A stretch of 64,000 bases of DNA from Moritella sp. Urea-trap-13 (GCF_002836355.1 NZ_PJCA01000031.1:930001-994000), one strand, 5' to 3'. Counted from the stretch's first letter, positions 51,384 to 60,764 are shown. Made by a program: numbers and translations. The notes: a model not told the origin generated them from the sequence alone.

Positions 51384-52412
51384 ATGTCTGTTCGCAATCT
51401 CAAAGATGGCCACAAGAAACCTTGGCTTTGTGAATGCTACCCGCAAGGTAGTGCCGGCAAGCGTATTCGCAAACGCTTTGCGACAAAAGGTGAAGCGACA
51501 GCATTCGAGCGCTACACGATGAACGAGGTTGTCGATAAGCCCTGGTTAGGTGATAAGCCTGACACACGAAAATTATCAGACTTGATTGAGCTGTGGTGGC
51601 AGTTACATGCTAAAAACCTGAAAAGTGGTACTCATGCACACAGACGTATGATTATAATCTGTGAACACCTTGATAACCCTATGGCTGTTAGCATCACCGC
51701 CAAAGATTATGCCCACTACAGAGCCAATAGACGAATGGTCGGTGCTAGTAAGCGAAATGGAGTCGTTGAGCTGTCTCCAGCATCACAAAACTATGATTTG
51801 AAGTGTATGCGAGCAATGTTCAATGAGTTAATCAGATTAAATGAATGGAGCTACCCTAACCCACTTACCAGCATTAAACTGATTCAAAAATCAGAGTTAG
51901 AATTAAGTTATTTAAGCCAAGAACAAATAATAAAATTGTTTAGCTCTATCCAGAACGAGTTCCACGCGAAGCAATTAACGCAGATAATTAAGATTTGCTT
52001 AGCCACCGGTGCCCGTGTCAGTGAAGCGATGAATCTAAAAGGGTCACAACTATCTAAATATAAGATCACATTCTCAAATACAAAAAGCCGAAAAAACAGA
52101 ACTGTTCCGATATCAGAAGAGCTTTACAATGAAATTTACCAGGACAATACTGATAAGCTATTTACTTGTAACTACGGAGCAATAAGGAAAGGTGTTTCAG
52201 ATTGTTTTACCGATCTACCAAAGGGGCAAGCAACGCATATTTTACGACACACCTTTGCCAGTTATTTCATGATAAACGGTGGTAATATTTTAGTATTACA
52301 AAAGATATTAGGACACGCAGACATAACACAAACAATGAGATACTCTCATTTTTCTCCAAGCCATTTACAAGATGCGGTAACCTTCAATCCACTGGTGAAT
52401 TTAGCGCTATAG
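51384..52412 (+). CDS. int: Prophage tyrosine integrase (HP1-like)
   Basis: About 342 residues from the ATG at 51384 (AAGGAA 9 nt upstream). The N-terminus MSVRNLKDGHKKPWLCECYPQG is the arm-binding domain of HP1/K139 integrases. Catalytic residues: Arg in CLATGARVSEA, Lys in the NTKSRKNRTVPI hairpin, HILRHTFASYF (H-x-x-R), LGHADI and the tyrosine of TMRYSHF. It recombines the 19-bp core. Two arm-type repeats follow the stop codon. Confidence 0.9.
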   Translation: MSVRNLKDGHKKPWLCECYPQGSAGKRIRKRFATKGEATAFERYTMNEVVDKPWLGDKPDTRKLSDLIELWWQLHAKNLKSGTHAHRRMIIICEHLDNPMAVSITAKDYAHYRANRRMVGASKRNGVVELSPASQNYDLKCMRAMFNELIRLNEWSYPNPLTSIKLIQKSELELSYLSQEQIIKLFSSIQNEFHAKQLTQIIKICLATGARVSEAMNLKGSQLSKYKITFSNTKSRKNRTVPISEELYNEIYQDNTDKLFTCNYGAIRKGVSDCFTDLPKGQATHILRHTFASYFMINGGNILVLQKILGHADITQTMRYSHFSPSHLQDAVTFNPLVNLAL

Positions 52413-52414
52413 AA

Positions 52415-52487
52415 TGGCGGTAAAATGGCGATAAGCAGCATCTATATCGAATAATCCTTTGTAATAAGATGGCGATAAAGTGGCGAC
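52415..52487 (+). promoter_or_regulatory. Two probable integrase arm-binding sites (right)
   Basis: TGGCGGTAAAATGGCGAT (52415-52432) and TGGCGATAAAGTGGCGAC (52470-52487), each a tandem pair of TGGCGA half sites like that at 13575-13592. Confidence 0.65.
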
Positions 52488-52746
52488 GAATAATATTAAT
52501 ATACAATATTATTCAGAATTATTTAAAAACTGGTTAATTTTATGGATTAACCAGCCTTGAAAACACTCCCCTCCTCGATACCATATTTGATTAATACCCA
52601 AACAATAATCAAAAATAATTAACACCTTATAATCAGTAGCTTATGAAGTTAAAGTTTCATTTAGGTTGTTTATAAAAACTCTATTTCCAGCAACCACTCT
52701 ATCAAATTAATCACATCTGATGATGTTCATTTTAATGTGCGTCACC
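52488..52746. other. Right end of the phage, non-coding
   Basis: AT-rich phage DNA between arm sites and attR; no gene. It may hold further integrase, Cox or IHF sites that I cannot pick out reliably. Confidence 0.5.
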
Positions 52747-52765
52747 CAACTTAAATAACCCAAGG
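52747..52765 (+). other. attR core of the prophage
   Basis: Second copy of CAACTTAAATAACCCAAGG. It overlaps the left 14 bases of a 21-bp palindrome (52752-52772). Confidence 0.8.
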
Positions 52766-52817
52766 TTATTTACAAAACAAACAACACCGTATAACCTAAG
52801 TAACTCAGGGTCACTTA
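52752..52817. promoter_or_regulatory. Two 21-bp palindromes (probable TetR-family operators)
   Basis: TAAATAACCCAAGGTTATTTA (52752-52772) and TAAGTAACTCAGGGTCACTTA (52797-52817 in part) share the pattern TAARTAACYCARGGTYAYTTA and lie 45 bp centre to centre. The second directly abuts the -35 box TTGACT. The only regulator nearby is the TetR-type gene at 53620. Confidence 0.65.
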
Positions 52818-52818
52818 A

Positions 52819-52847
52819 TTGACTTTGATTACTCTTCCCCCAGATAA
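52819..52847 (+). promoter_or_regulatory. Promoter of the SDR-TetR operon
   Basis: TTGACT (52819-52824), 17 bp, AGATAA (52842-52847). The ribosome site AAAGGAA and ATG follow closely. Confidence 0.55.
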
Positions 52848-52858
52848 AAGGAATTACA

Positions 52859-53620
52859 ATGAGTTATACAGTCATCACAGGCGCAAGTGCAGGTATTGGT
52901 AGCGAGTTCGCGAAGCAGTTAGCGGAAACAGGTCAGGATTTGATTTTAGTCGCTCGCCGTAAAGACAAATTAGAAGAACTGGCAAATACATTACAAGTGG
53001 AGCAAGGCATCAATGTGGTTTGCTTTGCAGTGGATCTTGCCGATCCAAAAGGCAGTGAAATATTAGCGACGGAGATAAGCATTAACAACCTTGCTATCAA
53101 CGGCCTGATTAACAACGCAGGTTTTGGCGACCGTGGTAACTTCCTTGATTTACCGCTCGAACGCCAAATGCAGATGATCCAATTAAACGTCACCACTTTA
53201 GTCGAGCTGACTCACCGTTTAGCACCGAACATGCGTGAACAGGTTAAACCCTTCATCATTAATGTGGCATCAACCGCAGCGTTCCAAGCTGGCCCGAACA
53301 TGGCGGTATACTACGCTACTAAAGCCTTTGTACTGTCTTTCTCTGAAGCATTACACGAAGAACTTCGCCCTCAAGGTATTGCAGTTAGTGCACTCTGCCC
53401 TGGCCCAACGCTGTCTGAGTTTGCCGCAGAAGCCAACATTACCGACTCGAACCTATTTAAAGCTGGCGCAATGACATCTGCAGAGGTGGCAAAACAAGCC
53501 CTTGCCAACCGTAACAGTGCCATTGTCGTGACCGGTATTAAAAACCAAGTCGGTGTATTGTTTGGTAAAGTTTCACCACGTTTTGTAACCCGTAAAATTG
53601 CTGGATGGTTACAAGCATAA
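52859..53620 (+). CDS. Short-chain dehydrogenase/reductase
   Basis: 253 residues, Rossmann fold: TGASAGIGSEFA (cofactor glycines, 8-19), VDLADP, NNAGFGD (about 88-94), Ser of NVASTA and YxxxK in YYATKAF (about 151-156). Basic residues after strand two (VARRKDKLEEL) suggest NADPH. Classical SDR of the YqjQ/DltE-like type; substrate unknown. Cotranscribed with, and probably repressed by, the TetR gene that overlaps its stop. Confidence 0.85.
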   Translation: MSYTVITGASAGIGSEFAKQLAETGQDLILVARRKDKLEELANTLQVEQGINVVCFAVDLADPKGSEILATEISINNLAINGLINNAGFGDRGNFLDLPLERQMQMIQLNVTTLVELTHRLAPNMREQVKPFIINVASTAAFQAGPNMAVYYATKAFVLSFSEALHEELRPQGIAVSALCPGPTLSEFAAEANITDSNLFKAGAMTSAEVAKQALANRNSAIVVTGIKNQVGVLFGKVSPRFVTRKIAGWLQA

Positions 53621-54246
53621 TGCAATGTATTATTAAATGCCGCGCCACTACCCCAGAGCAAAAAGCGCTGCGCTTGACGCAGATAATGGACGTAACCGCG
53701 GCACGTTTCAGCACCCTCAGTTATGAAGACGTTAACTTAAAACATATCGCTGCCGATGTTGGTATTACCAAGGCCGCCTTGTATCGCTATTTCAGAAACA
53801 AAGAAACCTTATTCCTTGCGGTCTATACCCAAGAATTCGAGAGTTTGGCACAGACAGCTAAAACTGAAATGGGGCAAGCGCTGCTGACGGATTCAATCTG
53901 CAATACCCTCATTAAACATCCGTTATTCTGTAAACTCAGTGCCATCATGCATACCGCACTACAATGCAACTTAACCCTTGAAGAAGCGCGCGAGTTCAAG
54001 ACCACGCTATTGCACTTTATTCAGCAATACGCGGCCATGCTCAGCGAGCATTACGCATTGAGTATCGAGCAAGCGACGGAGTTGTTATTGCAGGTACAAC
54101 AGGTGATTATTGGTTGTTGGCACATGAGTCATTCGGTTGGCGCGGTCGCAGAAGTAATTAAAGAAGGGCCATTACAAATATTTGAGCTTAACTTTGCGGA
54201 TATATTACACCGCCACGTCACGCGACTTGTTAGGAGTTATCAGTAA
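53620..54246 (+). CDS. TetR-family transcriptional repressor
   Basis: 208 residues from the ATG in TAATG at the SDR stop. N-terminal HTH: RFSTLSYEDVNLKHIAADVGITKAALYRYFRNKETLFLAVY (about 28-67). The helical C-terminal ligand domain has a GCWHMSHSVG segment. Most likely controls its own operon via the two palindromes at 52752-52817. Confidence 0.85.
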   Translation: MQCIIKCRATTPEQKALRLTQIMDVTAARFSTLSYEDVNLKHIAADVGITKAALYRYFRNKETLFLAVYTQEFESLAQTAKTEMGQALLTDSICNTLIKHPLFCKLSAIMHTALQCNLTLEEAREFKTTLLHFIQQYAAMLSEHYALSIEQATELLLQVQQVIIGCWHMSHSVGAVAEVIKEGPLQIFELNFADILHRHVTRLVRSYQ

Positions 54247-54326
54247 TAATCTAAAGGTAAGTTAACACTATTATTAATAATGATAATTCACAATATTATT
54301 AATATAATTTATATATCATTATTAAA

Positions 54327-54356
54327 TTCACATAAATGTAACATTTCCCTTATACT
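54327..54356 (+). promoter_or_regulatory. Pho box and -10 of the alkaline phosphatase gene
   Basis: TTCACAT-AAAT-GTAACAT (54327-54344) follows the 7-4-7 spacing of PhoB sites (consensus CTGTCAT-AAAT-CTGTCAT), with -10 TATACT at 54351-54356. This fits induction by phosphate starvation. Confidence 0.6.
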
Positions 54357-54399
54357 CTAGCGTCAATAAAACAACTAGATTAACCATTTACAGGGATTT

Positions 54400-56046
54400 A
54401 TGATGATTAAACATAGTGTATTAATGCTTGCCGTTTCAAGTGTATTACTTAGTGCTTGCAATAGTTCTTCAGTAGTCACCGCGCCAGAACCAACCCCAGA
54501 AATCAGCAAAGTTAAAAATGTAATTTTAATGATTGGTGATGGTATGGGACCACAACAAGTCGGCTTATTAGAAGAGTACGCACAACGTGCCCCGCACTCT
54601 ATCTACAACGATAAAAACAACAAAACGGCATTATCAACGTTTGCCGACGCTGGACAAATGGGACTTTCATTAGGCGCGCCTTACGGCAGTAATGGCAGCT
54701 TAGTGGTTGATTCAGCTTGTTCTGCAACGCAGCTAGCAACAGGTGTCGCAGCTGGCTCTGAAATGATCGGTTTAGATGACCAAGGTAATATCGTTGAAAC
54801 CATTTTAGAAAAAGCCAAAGCACAAGGTAAAGCGACAGGACTGGTTTCTGATACGCGTATTACTCACGCCACACCAGCCGCGTTCGCAGCCCACCAGCCA
54901 CATCGTTCATACGAAGCCAAGATTGCCGAACAACTCATTGCCTCAGGCAGTGTCGATGTGATGTTATCAGGCGGCGCGCGCGTATTCTTACCTTCGGATA
55001 TAAAGACCAACCAAGATAGTCGAGCACAAATGGCGGCTTTAGGTGCGCCAGATAGCGTTTACAAAAAATCAAAACGTAAAGATCAACGTAACTTAGTATT
55101 AGAAGCGAAAGATCAATACGGTTACAGCCTCGCGTTTGATAAAGCGCAACTGGCAGCATCAGACAGCACTAAACTGCTGGGTTTATTTGCCAATTCAGGT
55201 ATGGCTGACGGCATCGCTTACACCGCTTGTAAAAAAGACAACAGCTGCACACAGCCTTCATTACGCGATATGACGATCAAAGCATTAGACGTACTGTCTA
55301 AGGATGAAGACGGGTTCTTCTTAATGATTGAGGGTGGCCAAATCGATTGGGCTGGTCATGTCAACGACGCTGGTTGGATGCTACATGAATTAGTTAAATT
55401 CGATGAAGCGGTCGAGGCAGTATATGAGTGGGTTAAAGATCGTGACGATACACTTGTTGTTATCACCGCAGACCATGAAACCGGCAGTTTCGGATTCAGT
55501 TATTCTCGTAATAACTTACCAGAAGCGCAACAGCTGACGGGTAATGGTATGCAGGGTAAGGAATACAAACCAAACTTTAACTTTGGTGAACTGTCACAAC
55601 TCGATAAGCTTTACGCTCAAAGCGGTACCTTCTACGCCATGATGGATCAAGTAAACGCAGACTGGGACTTTACTAACACCACAGGTCAGCAATGGGCAGA
55701 TGCCATCAACAACTACAGTGAATTTAAAGTAACGCCAGAACAAGCGAAACCAGTTACTCTGCGTGAAGAAAATGAGTATTACGTTGAAGGGCACAAATAC
55801 CTCAGCGCGAAAGAATTTCCAAAAGTGAATGACTTTAAAGAGTTCTTTGTTTATGGCGATGAGATCCATGCGAATTTAATTGGTCGTGTATTAGGTGCGT
55901 CGCAAAATGTAGTTTGGGGAACGGGTACACATACAGCAGCGCCACTGCCTGTCTATGCATTTGGCCCTGATAACATCACGAAACAATTTTCGACCATGCA
56001 ACATCATGTAGAATTAAACCAGAAAATGGTGAATGCGTTCTTATAA
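54400..56046 (+). CDS. Alkaline phosphatase, lipoprotein form
   Basis: 548 residues. Lipobox LLSAC at 17-21 anchors it in the outer or inner membrane. The PhoA-fold metal site is complete: MIGDGMG, DSACSAT (nucleophile Ser, about 104-110), DTRITHATPAA, MIEGGQIDWAGH, TADHETGSFG and GTGTHTAAPLPVYAFG. It releases phosphate from monoesters outside the cytoplasm. Larger than E. coli PhoA because of an insertion at about 370-470. Preceded by a Pho box. Confidence 0.9.
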   Translation: MMIKHSVLMLAVSSVLLSACNSSSVVTAPEPTPEISKVKNVILMIGDGMGPQQVGLLEEYAQRAPHSIYNDKNNKTALSTFADAGQMGLSLGAPYGSNGSLVVDSACSATQLATGVAAGSEMIGLDDQGNIVETILEKAKAQGKATGLVSDTRITHATPAAFAAHQPHRSYEAKIAEQLIASGSVDVMLSGGARVFLPSDIKTNQDSRAQMAALGAPDSVYKKSKRKDQRNLVLEAKDQYGYSLAFDKAQLAASDSTKLLGLFANSGMADGIAYTACKKDNSCTQPSLRDMTIKALDVLSKDEDGFFLMIEGGQIDWAGHVNDAGWMLHELVKFDEAVEAVYEWVKDRDDTLVVITADHETGSFGFSYSRNNLPEAQQLTGNGMQGKEYKPNFNFGELSQLDKLYAQSGTFYAMMDQVNADWDFTNTTGQQWADAINNYSEFKVTPEQAKPVTLREENEYYVEGHKYLSAKEFPKVNDFKEFFVYGDEIHANLIGRVLGASQNVVWGTGTHTAAPLPVYAFGPDNITKQFSTMQHHVELNQKMVNAFL

Positions 56047-56077
56047 GCATAAATCGAGTAAACACCAACTAAGCTTG

Positions 56078-56106
56078 TTTAAGGTTTATGTAAATTAGAC
56101 CTTAAA
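56078..56106. terminator. Bidirectional terminator between phosphatase and cyclase genes
   Basis: TTTAAGGT and ACCTTAAA, 8-bp stem, 13-base loop, between the convergent genes; includes the stop of the cyclase gene. Confidence 0.55.
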
Positions 56107-57139
56107 CAATCTTGGCTAATATCTGATTCTTGCCTGAACGTTTCACTCTATACAACAAATCATCTGCCATCTTATACAAATCAAGCATATCCTTATTGTT
56201 ACGCTTAATGGTCACCAAGCCTAATGAAATAGTAATATATCGGTAGGTCTCATTGGCTTTGTGTGGAATAGCTAGTTCTTGTACTGCAAGACGGATATCA
56301 CTGGCAAATTCTGAGGCCATAATTTCATCGTCAGCATAAAATAATAAGCCAAACTCTTCGCCGCCTAAGCGGAATATATAATCATCTGCACGAAGTAGCT
56401 TGCCCTGTAATAAGTTTGAGATAGTGACTAAGGCATTATCCCCTGCTACGTGGCCGTAGTTATCATTGTATTTTTTGAAATTATCGATATCAATAATGGC
56501 AAAGTTTAACAAGCGCTTACTGCGTTTAGCCACACGTAAACTATCTGGGAATACCGTGTTAAATTTACGGCGGTTATACAGTCCTGTCAGTGGATCAGTG
56601 GTGGAGTAAGTTTCTAAACAGCGGTTCTTTTCTTTCAATTCACGGGTTTTATTTTTCAGCTCTGTCACATCAAGCATAACGCCAACAACACCCAAGATCT
56701 CGCCATCATCATCAAGTACTGATGCTTTATGAAACGAGAATATGCGGATTGCACCGTCGGCACATTTCACCGATGTTTCATAGACTTGTTTACCCGGATT
56801 TTTCATTAACAACAAATCTTTCGCATGATAGATTACAGCCAGTTCATGCGGTATATATTCACCTAAATCGAACAAAGACTTGTTGATGATTTTGTCTTTA
56901 TCTATGCCTAAAATAGTCTGCGAAAAAGCGTCATTGCATTGCTGGTAGATACCGTCTACATCCTTATAAAACAGCGGACTAGGGATGGTGTCGACTAAGC
57001 TTTGCAGTAATTTCGTGGTTTGCAGTGATTTAGTTTTTATTTGGTTAGCTACCCCAAGTTGCTGCTGTAAAACAACGCTCTGTGCTTTAAGCTCGGTAAC
57101 TTGTGCTTCTAATTCTTGATAGGTTAATTTTTTGCTCAT
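56102..57139 (-). CDS. PAS-GGDEF diguanylate cyclase
   Basis: 345 residues. N-terminal coiled coil (QELEAQVTELKAQSVVLQQQ), PAS domain (about 45-165: LVDTIPSPLFYKDVDGIYQQCNDAF, DDDGEILGVVGVMLDVTE) and GGDEF domain (about 175-340) with RLGGEEFGLLF. The inhibitory site RADD lies five residues before GGEEF, so product feedback is expected. Makes c-di-GMP. No membrane span, so it senses a cytoplasmic signal. Confidence 0.9.
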   Translation of the reverse strand: MSKKLTYQELEAQVTELKAQSVVLQQQLGVANQIKTKSLQTTKLLQSLVDTIPSPLFYKDVDGIYQQCNDAFSQTILGIDKDKIINKSLFDLGEYIPHELAVIYHAKDLLLMKNPGKQVYETSVKCADGAIRIFSFHKASVLDDDGEILGVVGVMLDVTELKNKTRELKEKNRCLETYSTTDPLTGLYNRRKFNTVFPDSLRVAKRSKRLLNFAIIDIDNFKKYNDNYGHVAGDNALVTISNLLQGKLLRADDYIFRLGGEEFGLLFYADDEIMASEFASDIRLAVQELAIPHKANETYRYITISLGLVTIKRNNKDMLDLYKMADDLLYRVKRSGKNQILAKIV

Positions 57140-57287
57140 CGAACACCAAATAAAAAGTAAAATAAAGTACTAAAAATGATTCGCTAAAAGTTAATAGCTA
57201 ACCACCCCTATGTAGGTAGTTGCATTATACAAGGTTATAACTAGTTTTATAGTTATAAATCATCAACATCGTGTCATATCGTCAGAT

Positions 57288-59414
57288 TTATTTCAGTTCA
57301 ATAAACAAAGGTTCGTGATCTGAAGAGGAAAAAACTGGTTTTATATTTATCATGCTATCTAAACCAGCGCGACGATTATCCCACGAACGACCTTGCTTTA
57401 GTACTTCTCGATCACTCAGCAAGCGACTTTCCGCCGCATTGATGTGCCACACCTTTTTAGTCACTAAGCTCGACACCAGATCAGGGCTTAATAAGATATA
57501 GTCTAAACGCCCCAAAGCATTGAAAGAATATGTCCAACTGTCATTCGGATGATTAACGAATGGATCATGATAACCAAACCCCGTGACGGCTTTAGATCCA
57601 ACTAACGATTCAGCTGTCAGTAGCCTTTTTCCTGAGTAATTATATTCACTGTGGGCGATATTATAATAGCCATAACGCGCAGGATCATAGTCCGTTAATA
57701 GCAACAGTGGATCTTCTTGAGGATAGCTATTCAGGTCACCAAGAATAATCTTACTACCAGACTCGTTAGCTAACGCTTGTGCCAATACACTCGCCGCTGT
57801 CGCTCTAAACTGCGCGCAATGTCCTTGCCTATCGACCTCGCGCTCAGCCCGTTGCCATAGGTCTAATGATTGCTTATATATATTGCGGTTACGCTTTAAC
57901 TTCTTGGTAATGGCCGCTCGTTGCCTATCCTCGAAACATTTAGAGCCTTTAGATTTGAAATGGTTCACACTTATGGTCAGGCGTTTACCTTTCTGCTTAG
58001 TTAGCAGCCTATTTCGCTCCTGATCATCTTCTCTATCTCCATCGATACCAACACCATAATTTAAACGCATAAATGTCGCGGTCAGGGCTGGTCGATGATA
58101 GGCATTGCCTAAGTGACTGCGTTGTATCGGTAATTCAATAACGCGCGTATTAATCATTTTTAGCTTAGTGGGACGATAAAACCCAGCCACCGTGATCGCG
58201 CCAGTACCCAAAAACCGCCCTTGATGTAAGGTTGATTTAGGCGGTTTTAGCACGGCATAATGTTTACTTGGCTCGGTTATCGCTTGATTCACCAACCCTA
58301 GCAAGCGCCTTATCGCCGACTGCTTAGCAAAGCCATTATTCTCCATTTCCATCAAACCAATAAAATCAGCATCAAGCGCCACTATGGCATCCCGCAATTG
58401 CACTTCTTGTTTACGCAGCGCAGACAAAGTCCTGGCGCCACGATTTTGCCTTAATGGGTTAATGCCACCACCCGCGGCGCTATTGAAATAATTTAATAAA
58501 TTGAAACTGGCGATACGCAAATGATTATCAGTGCGTGGCGCTAAGGTTTCTCTGTCGCTGATATGTTGAAACCGCGCTTGCGATAATCCGTCATCGACCA
58601 GTAATCTAAACTCGCCATAACTAAAGGTGATCACACCGACAATACCCGATACCCTGTCATTAACCCGCATGTAATCTAGACTTGAGGTCAGTGATTCCCC
58701 AGATGCTAGCTGTAAATATAAGCGCCGCTGTTTATTCGCTAACGCTTGTTGGTCAGCAGCGATACTACCAGGCCAAGCCGTGGTATTGGGATGCAGATTA
58801 ATCCGTTGATGGCTAAGGATAATGCTGTAACGCTGCCAGCGGTGAATATAATGTAACGGTTTAGTTACCCGCATATCGGTAGCATTGACCAAGCGTACTT
58901 TCATGCCTTCATAACGCTCTAGCGTTTGGCTAAAGTCAGTATCCGCTGTCGCCACCATGATATTGGTCGGCTTTACGCTCACCGCACTGGCGAGGGTTTG
59001 AACGTCAGCAGTCGGTTGTAACCGCGTCATGCCATAGTATTCTTCAACAAACCCGCTGACACAAACGCTAGTATCCAGTTTAATATTGCTGAACGTGTCC
59101 GTGCTAACAAAAATCCCTGTTGAAGCCAGACTAAGTGGCGTGTTCGTGGTTTGCTGGATAAAAAAGCCCGCTTCTCGCCCCAGCTTTAATTTAGTCACCA
59201 CCCCTTGCACAGTAAATACCTTGTCACTGCGATAGGACTTTTTACTGTTTTTATTTACAAAAGGTGAACGCTTGCCCTCGCCCTGTAATTGACTAATCGA
59301 GCTGTTCTCACCAACACATAAAACAGGCTGCTGTTTATGCAATAACTCATCGGCTAAGGCAGCATTCATGGTCAATATAATGCTGATCGCACCGCGCAAT
59401 AAACCCCCTAGCAT
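57288..59414 (-). CDS. Secreted extracellular nuclease (ExeM/NucH-like)
   Basis: 708 residues with a signal peptide (LLRGAISIILTMNAALADE). About 60-290: OB-fold region (VFTVQGVVTKLKLGREAGFFIQ, VSGIVGVITFSYGEFRLLVDD). About 300-705: endonuclease/exonuclease/phosphatase domain with LRIASFNLLNYFN, GLMEMENNG, VNHFKSKGS, LGDLNSYPQEDP and SSDHEPLFIEL, all key residues kept. Degrades extracellular DNA, useful for phosphate supply and biofilm turnover. Divergent from murQ. Confidence 0.9.
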   Translation of the reverse strand: MLGGLLRGAISIILTMNAALADELLHKQQPVLCVGENSSISQLQGEGKRSPFVNKNSKKSYRSDKVFTVQGVVTKLKLGREAGFFIQQTTNTPLSLASTGIFVSTDTFSNIKLDTSVCVSGFVEEYYGMTRLQPTADVQTLASAVSVKPTNIMVATADTDFSQTLERYEGMKVRLVNATDMRVTKPLHYIHRWQRYSIILSHQRINLHPNTTAWPGSIAADQQALANKQRRLYLQLASGESLTSSLDYMRVNDRVSGIVGVITFSYGEFRLLVDDGLSQARFQHISDRETLAPRTDNHLRIASFNLLNYFNSAAGGGINPLRQNRGARTLSALRKQEVQLRDAIVALDADFIGLMEMENNGFAKQSAIRRLLGLVNQAITEPSKHYAVLKPPKSTLHQGRFLGTGAITVAGFYRPTKLKMINTRVIELPIQRSHLGNAYHRPALTATFMRLNYGVGIDGDREDDQERNRLLTKQKGKRLTISVNHFKSKGSKCFEDRQRAAITKKLKRNRNIYKQSLDLWQRAEREVDRQGHCAQFRATAASVLAQALANESGSKIILGDLNSYPQEDPLLLLTDYDPARYGYYNIAHSEYNYSGKRLLTAESLVGSKAVTGFGYHDPFVNHPNDSWTYSFNALGRLDYILLSPDLVSSLVTKKVWHINAAESRLLSDREVLKQGRSWDNRRAGLDSMINIKPVFSSSDHEPLFIELK

Positions 59415-59495
59415 TCTCTACACTTCTGTTTTAGAATCATCACCATCAATCCTTTCATTAGACCCTGCGTCTCGTGCTGTATGAGTGTAGTTACT

Positions 59496-60389
59496 ATGGA
59501 TATAAAATCGCTTACTTCTGAACAAAGAAATTCAGCAAGTGCTAACCTAGATCAACTTTCAACATTAGAACTTGTTAAGCTATTCAACAGTGAAGATGAC
59601 AAAGTCACACAAGCCATTAAGCTTGAACTCCCGCTTATTGCCGCTGCAATTGACATGATCGCCCATGCTTTTCAACAAAACGGACGCTTGATTTATATTG
59701 GCGCTGGTACATCTGGTCGCCTAGGAGTATTAGATGCATCTGAATGTCCACCGACCTTTGGTGTTGGCCACCAGCAAGTGCAAGGTATTATCGCCGGTGG
59801 TGAAGCTGCGATGTTTAAAGCCCAGGAAGGCGCAGAAGATGATATTAACGCGGCGCAAGTCGACTTAGAGAAAATCCAATTAACCCCGCAAGATGTTGTC
59901 GTGGGTATCGCCGCATCAGGTCGCACACCTTATGTGATTGGCGGTTTAAGCTTTGCCAATAAATTCGGTTGTGACACTATCGCCATCAGCTGTAATGATA
60001 ACTCGCCAATATCTACTCTGGCTAAAATTGCCATCACCCCAGTTGTCGGTGCGGAAGTATTAACTGGTTCAAGCCGTATGAAAGCTGGCACAGCACAAAA
60101 ATTGGTGCTGAACATGCTCAGCACTGGCGCTATGGTACGTACTGGTAAGGTTTATCAAAACTTGATGGTCGATGTGAAAACCTCGAATGAAAAGTTAATC
60201 ACCCGCAGTGAAAACATCATCATGGATGTCACTGGCGTCGATCGCGAGCGTGCGCAGGCCTTATTGGTACAAGGCAAGCAACATGTAAAATCCGCCATTT
60301 TAATGGAACTGAACGGGGTTGATTATGTGACGGCAACGCAACAGTTAGCAGAAAATCAGGGCTTCTTACGCCAGGCTTTAACGTCATAA
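59496..60389 (+). CDS. murQ: N-acetylmuramic acid 6-phosphate etherase
   Basis: About 298 residues from MDIKSLTSEQRN (an ATG five codons upstream is possible). SIS domain with YIGAGTSGRLGVLDASECPPTFGV, AGGEAAMFKAQEGAEDD, GIAASGRTPYV and LTGSSRMKAGTAQKLVLNMLST, the full MurQ signature. It splits the lactyl ether of MurNAc-6-P to GlcNAc-6-P and lactate in cell-wall recycling. Confidence 0.95.
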   Translation: MDIKSLTSEQRNSASANLDQLSTLELVKLFNSEDDKVTQAIKLELPLIAAAIDMIAHAFQQNGRLIYIGAGTSGRLGVLDASECPPTFGVGHQQVQGIIAGGEAAMFKAQEGAEDDINAAQVDLEKIQLTPQDVVVGIAASGRTPYVIGGLSFANKFGCDTIAISCNDNSPISTLAKIAITPVVGAEVLTGSSRMKAGTAQKLVLNMLSTGAMVRTGKVYQNLMVDVKTSNEKLITRSENIIMDVTGVDRERAQALLVQGKQHVKSAILMELNGVDYVTATQQLAENQGFLRQALTS

Positions 60390-60393
60390 ACAC

Positions 60394-60425
60394 AAGATAG
60401 GACTGATGATGCTCAGTCCTATCTT
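60394..60425. terminator. Bidirectional terminator between murQ and hspQ
   Basis: AAGATAGGACTGA-TGATGC-TCAGTCCTATCTT, a perfect 13-bp stem. Confidence 0.8.
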
Positions 60426-60431
60426 CTATAA

Positions 60432-60764
60432 TCAGTTAGCTTTGTTCACACCTATGTAGTGCCCATTTTGTAAATCAGTAAATAGTTCATTAACCATTGG
60501 GTGATTTATTTTGGTTCCACTCAGGTCAACTTCCAAATTTGTCTCTGCTACGTAAGTCAAACTTGTCGAATCATCAACAAGTACATGATACCAAGGTTTA
60601 TCTTTCGGCGGTCGACTGCGAGCAACCGTTTCGTACCATTCTTCAGGTAATTGAAAATACGGGTCTACGTCAATAACGACCCCGCGGTAGTCAAATAATT
60701 TGTGATGAACTAAATCACCAATAGAGTACTTAGTCATAACAATATTGCATTTCGAATTTGTCAT
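60432..60764 (-). CDS. hspQ: Heat shock protein HspQ
   Basis: 110 residues. IGDLVHHKLFDYRGVVIDVDPYFQLPEEWYETVARSRPPKDKPWYHVLVDDSTSLTYVAETNLE is the HspQ family signature. In enterics it enhances Lon specificity and binds hemimethylated DNA. GGGAGC ribosome site. Confidence 0.92.
   Translation of the reverse strand: MTNSKCNIVMTKYSIGDLVHHKLFDYRGVVIDVDPYFQLPEEWYETVARSRPPKDKPWYHVLVDDSTSLTYVAETNLEVDLSGTKINHPMVNELFTDLQNGHYIGVNKAN

Larger units (their letters stand above)
13495..52765. mobile_element. P2-like (K139/HP1-type) prophage with cassette cargo, about 39.3 kb
   Basis: Gene order follows P2: tail genes, head genes and O on one strand; terminase ATPase and portal divergent; then cargo, replication initiator, early genes, cox, cI and integrase. 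Single tail genes are of the K139/HP1 subtype (DUF2586 sheath, DUF2597 tube, DUF2590, DksA-like zinc finger). Every structural gene appears intact, so the phage may be inducible, though I cannot identify a classical endolysin. It has replaced the standard accessory loci with several gene cassettes. Confidence 0.9.
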
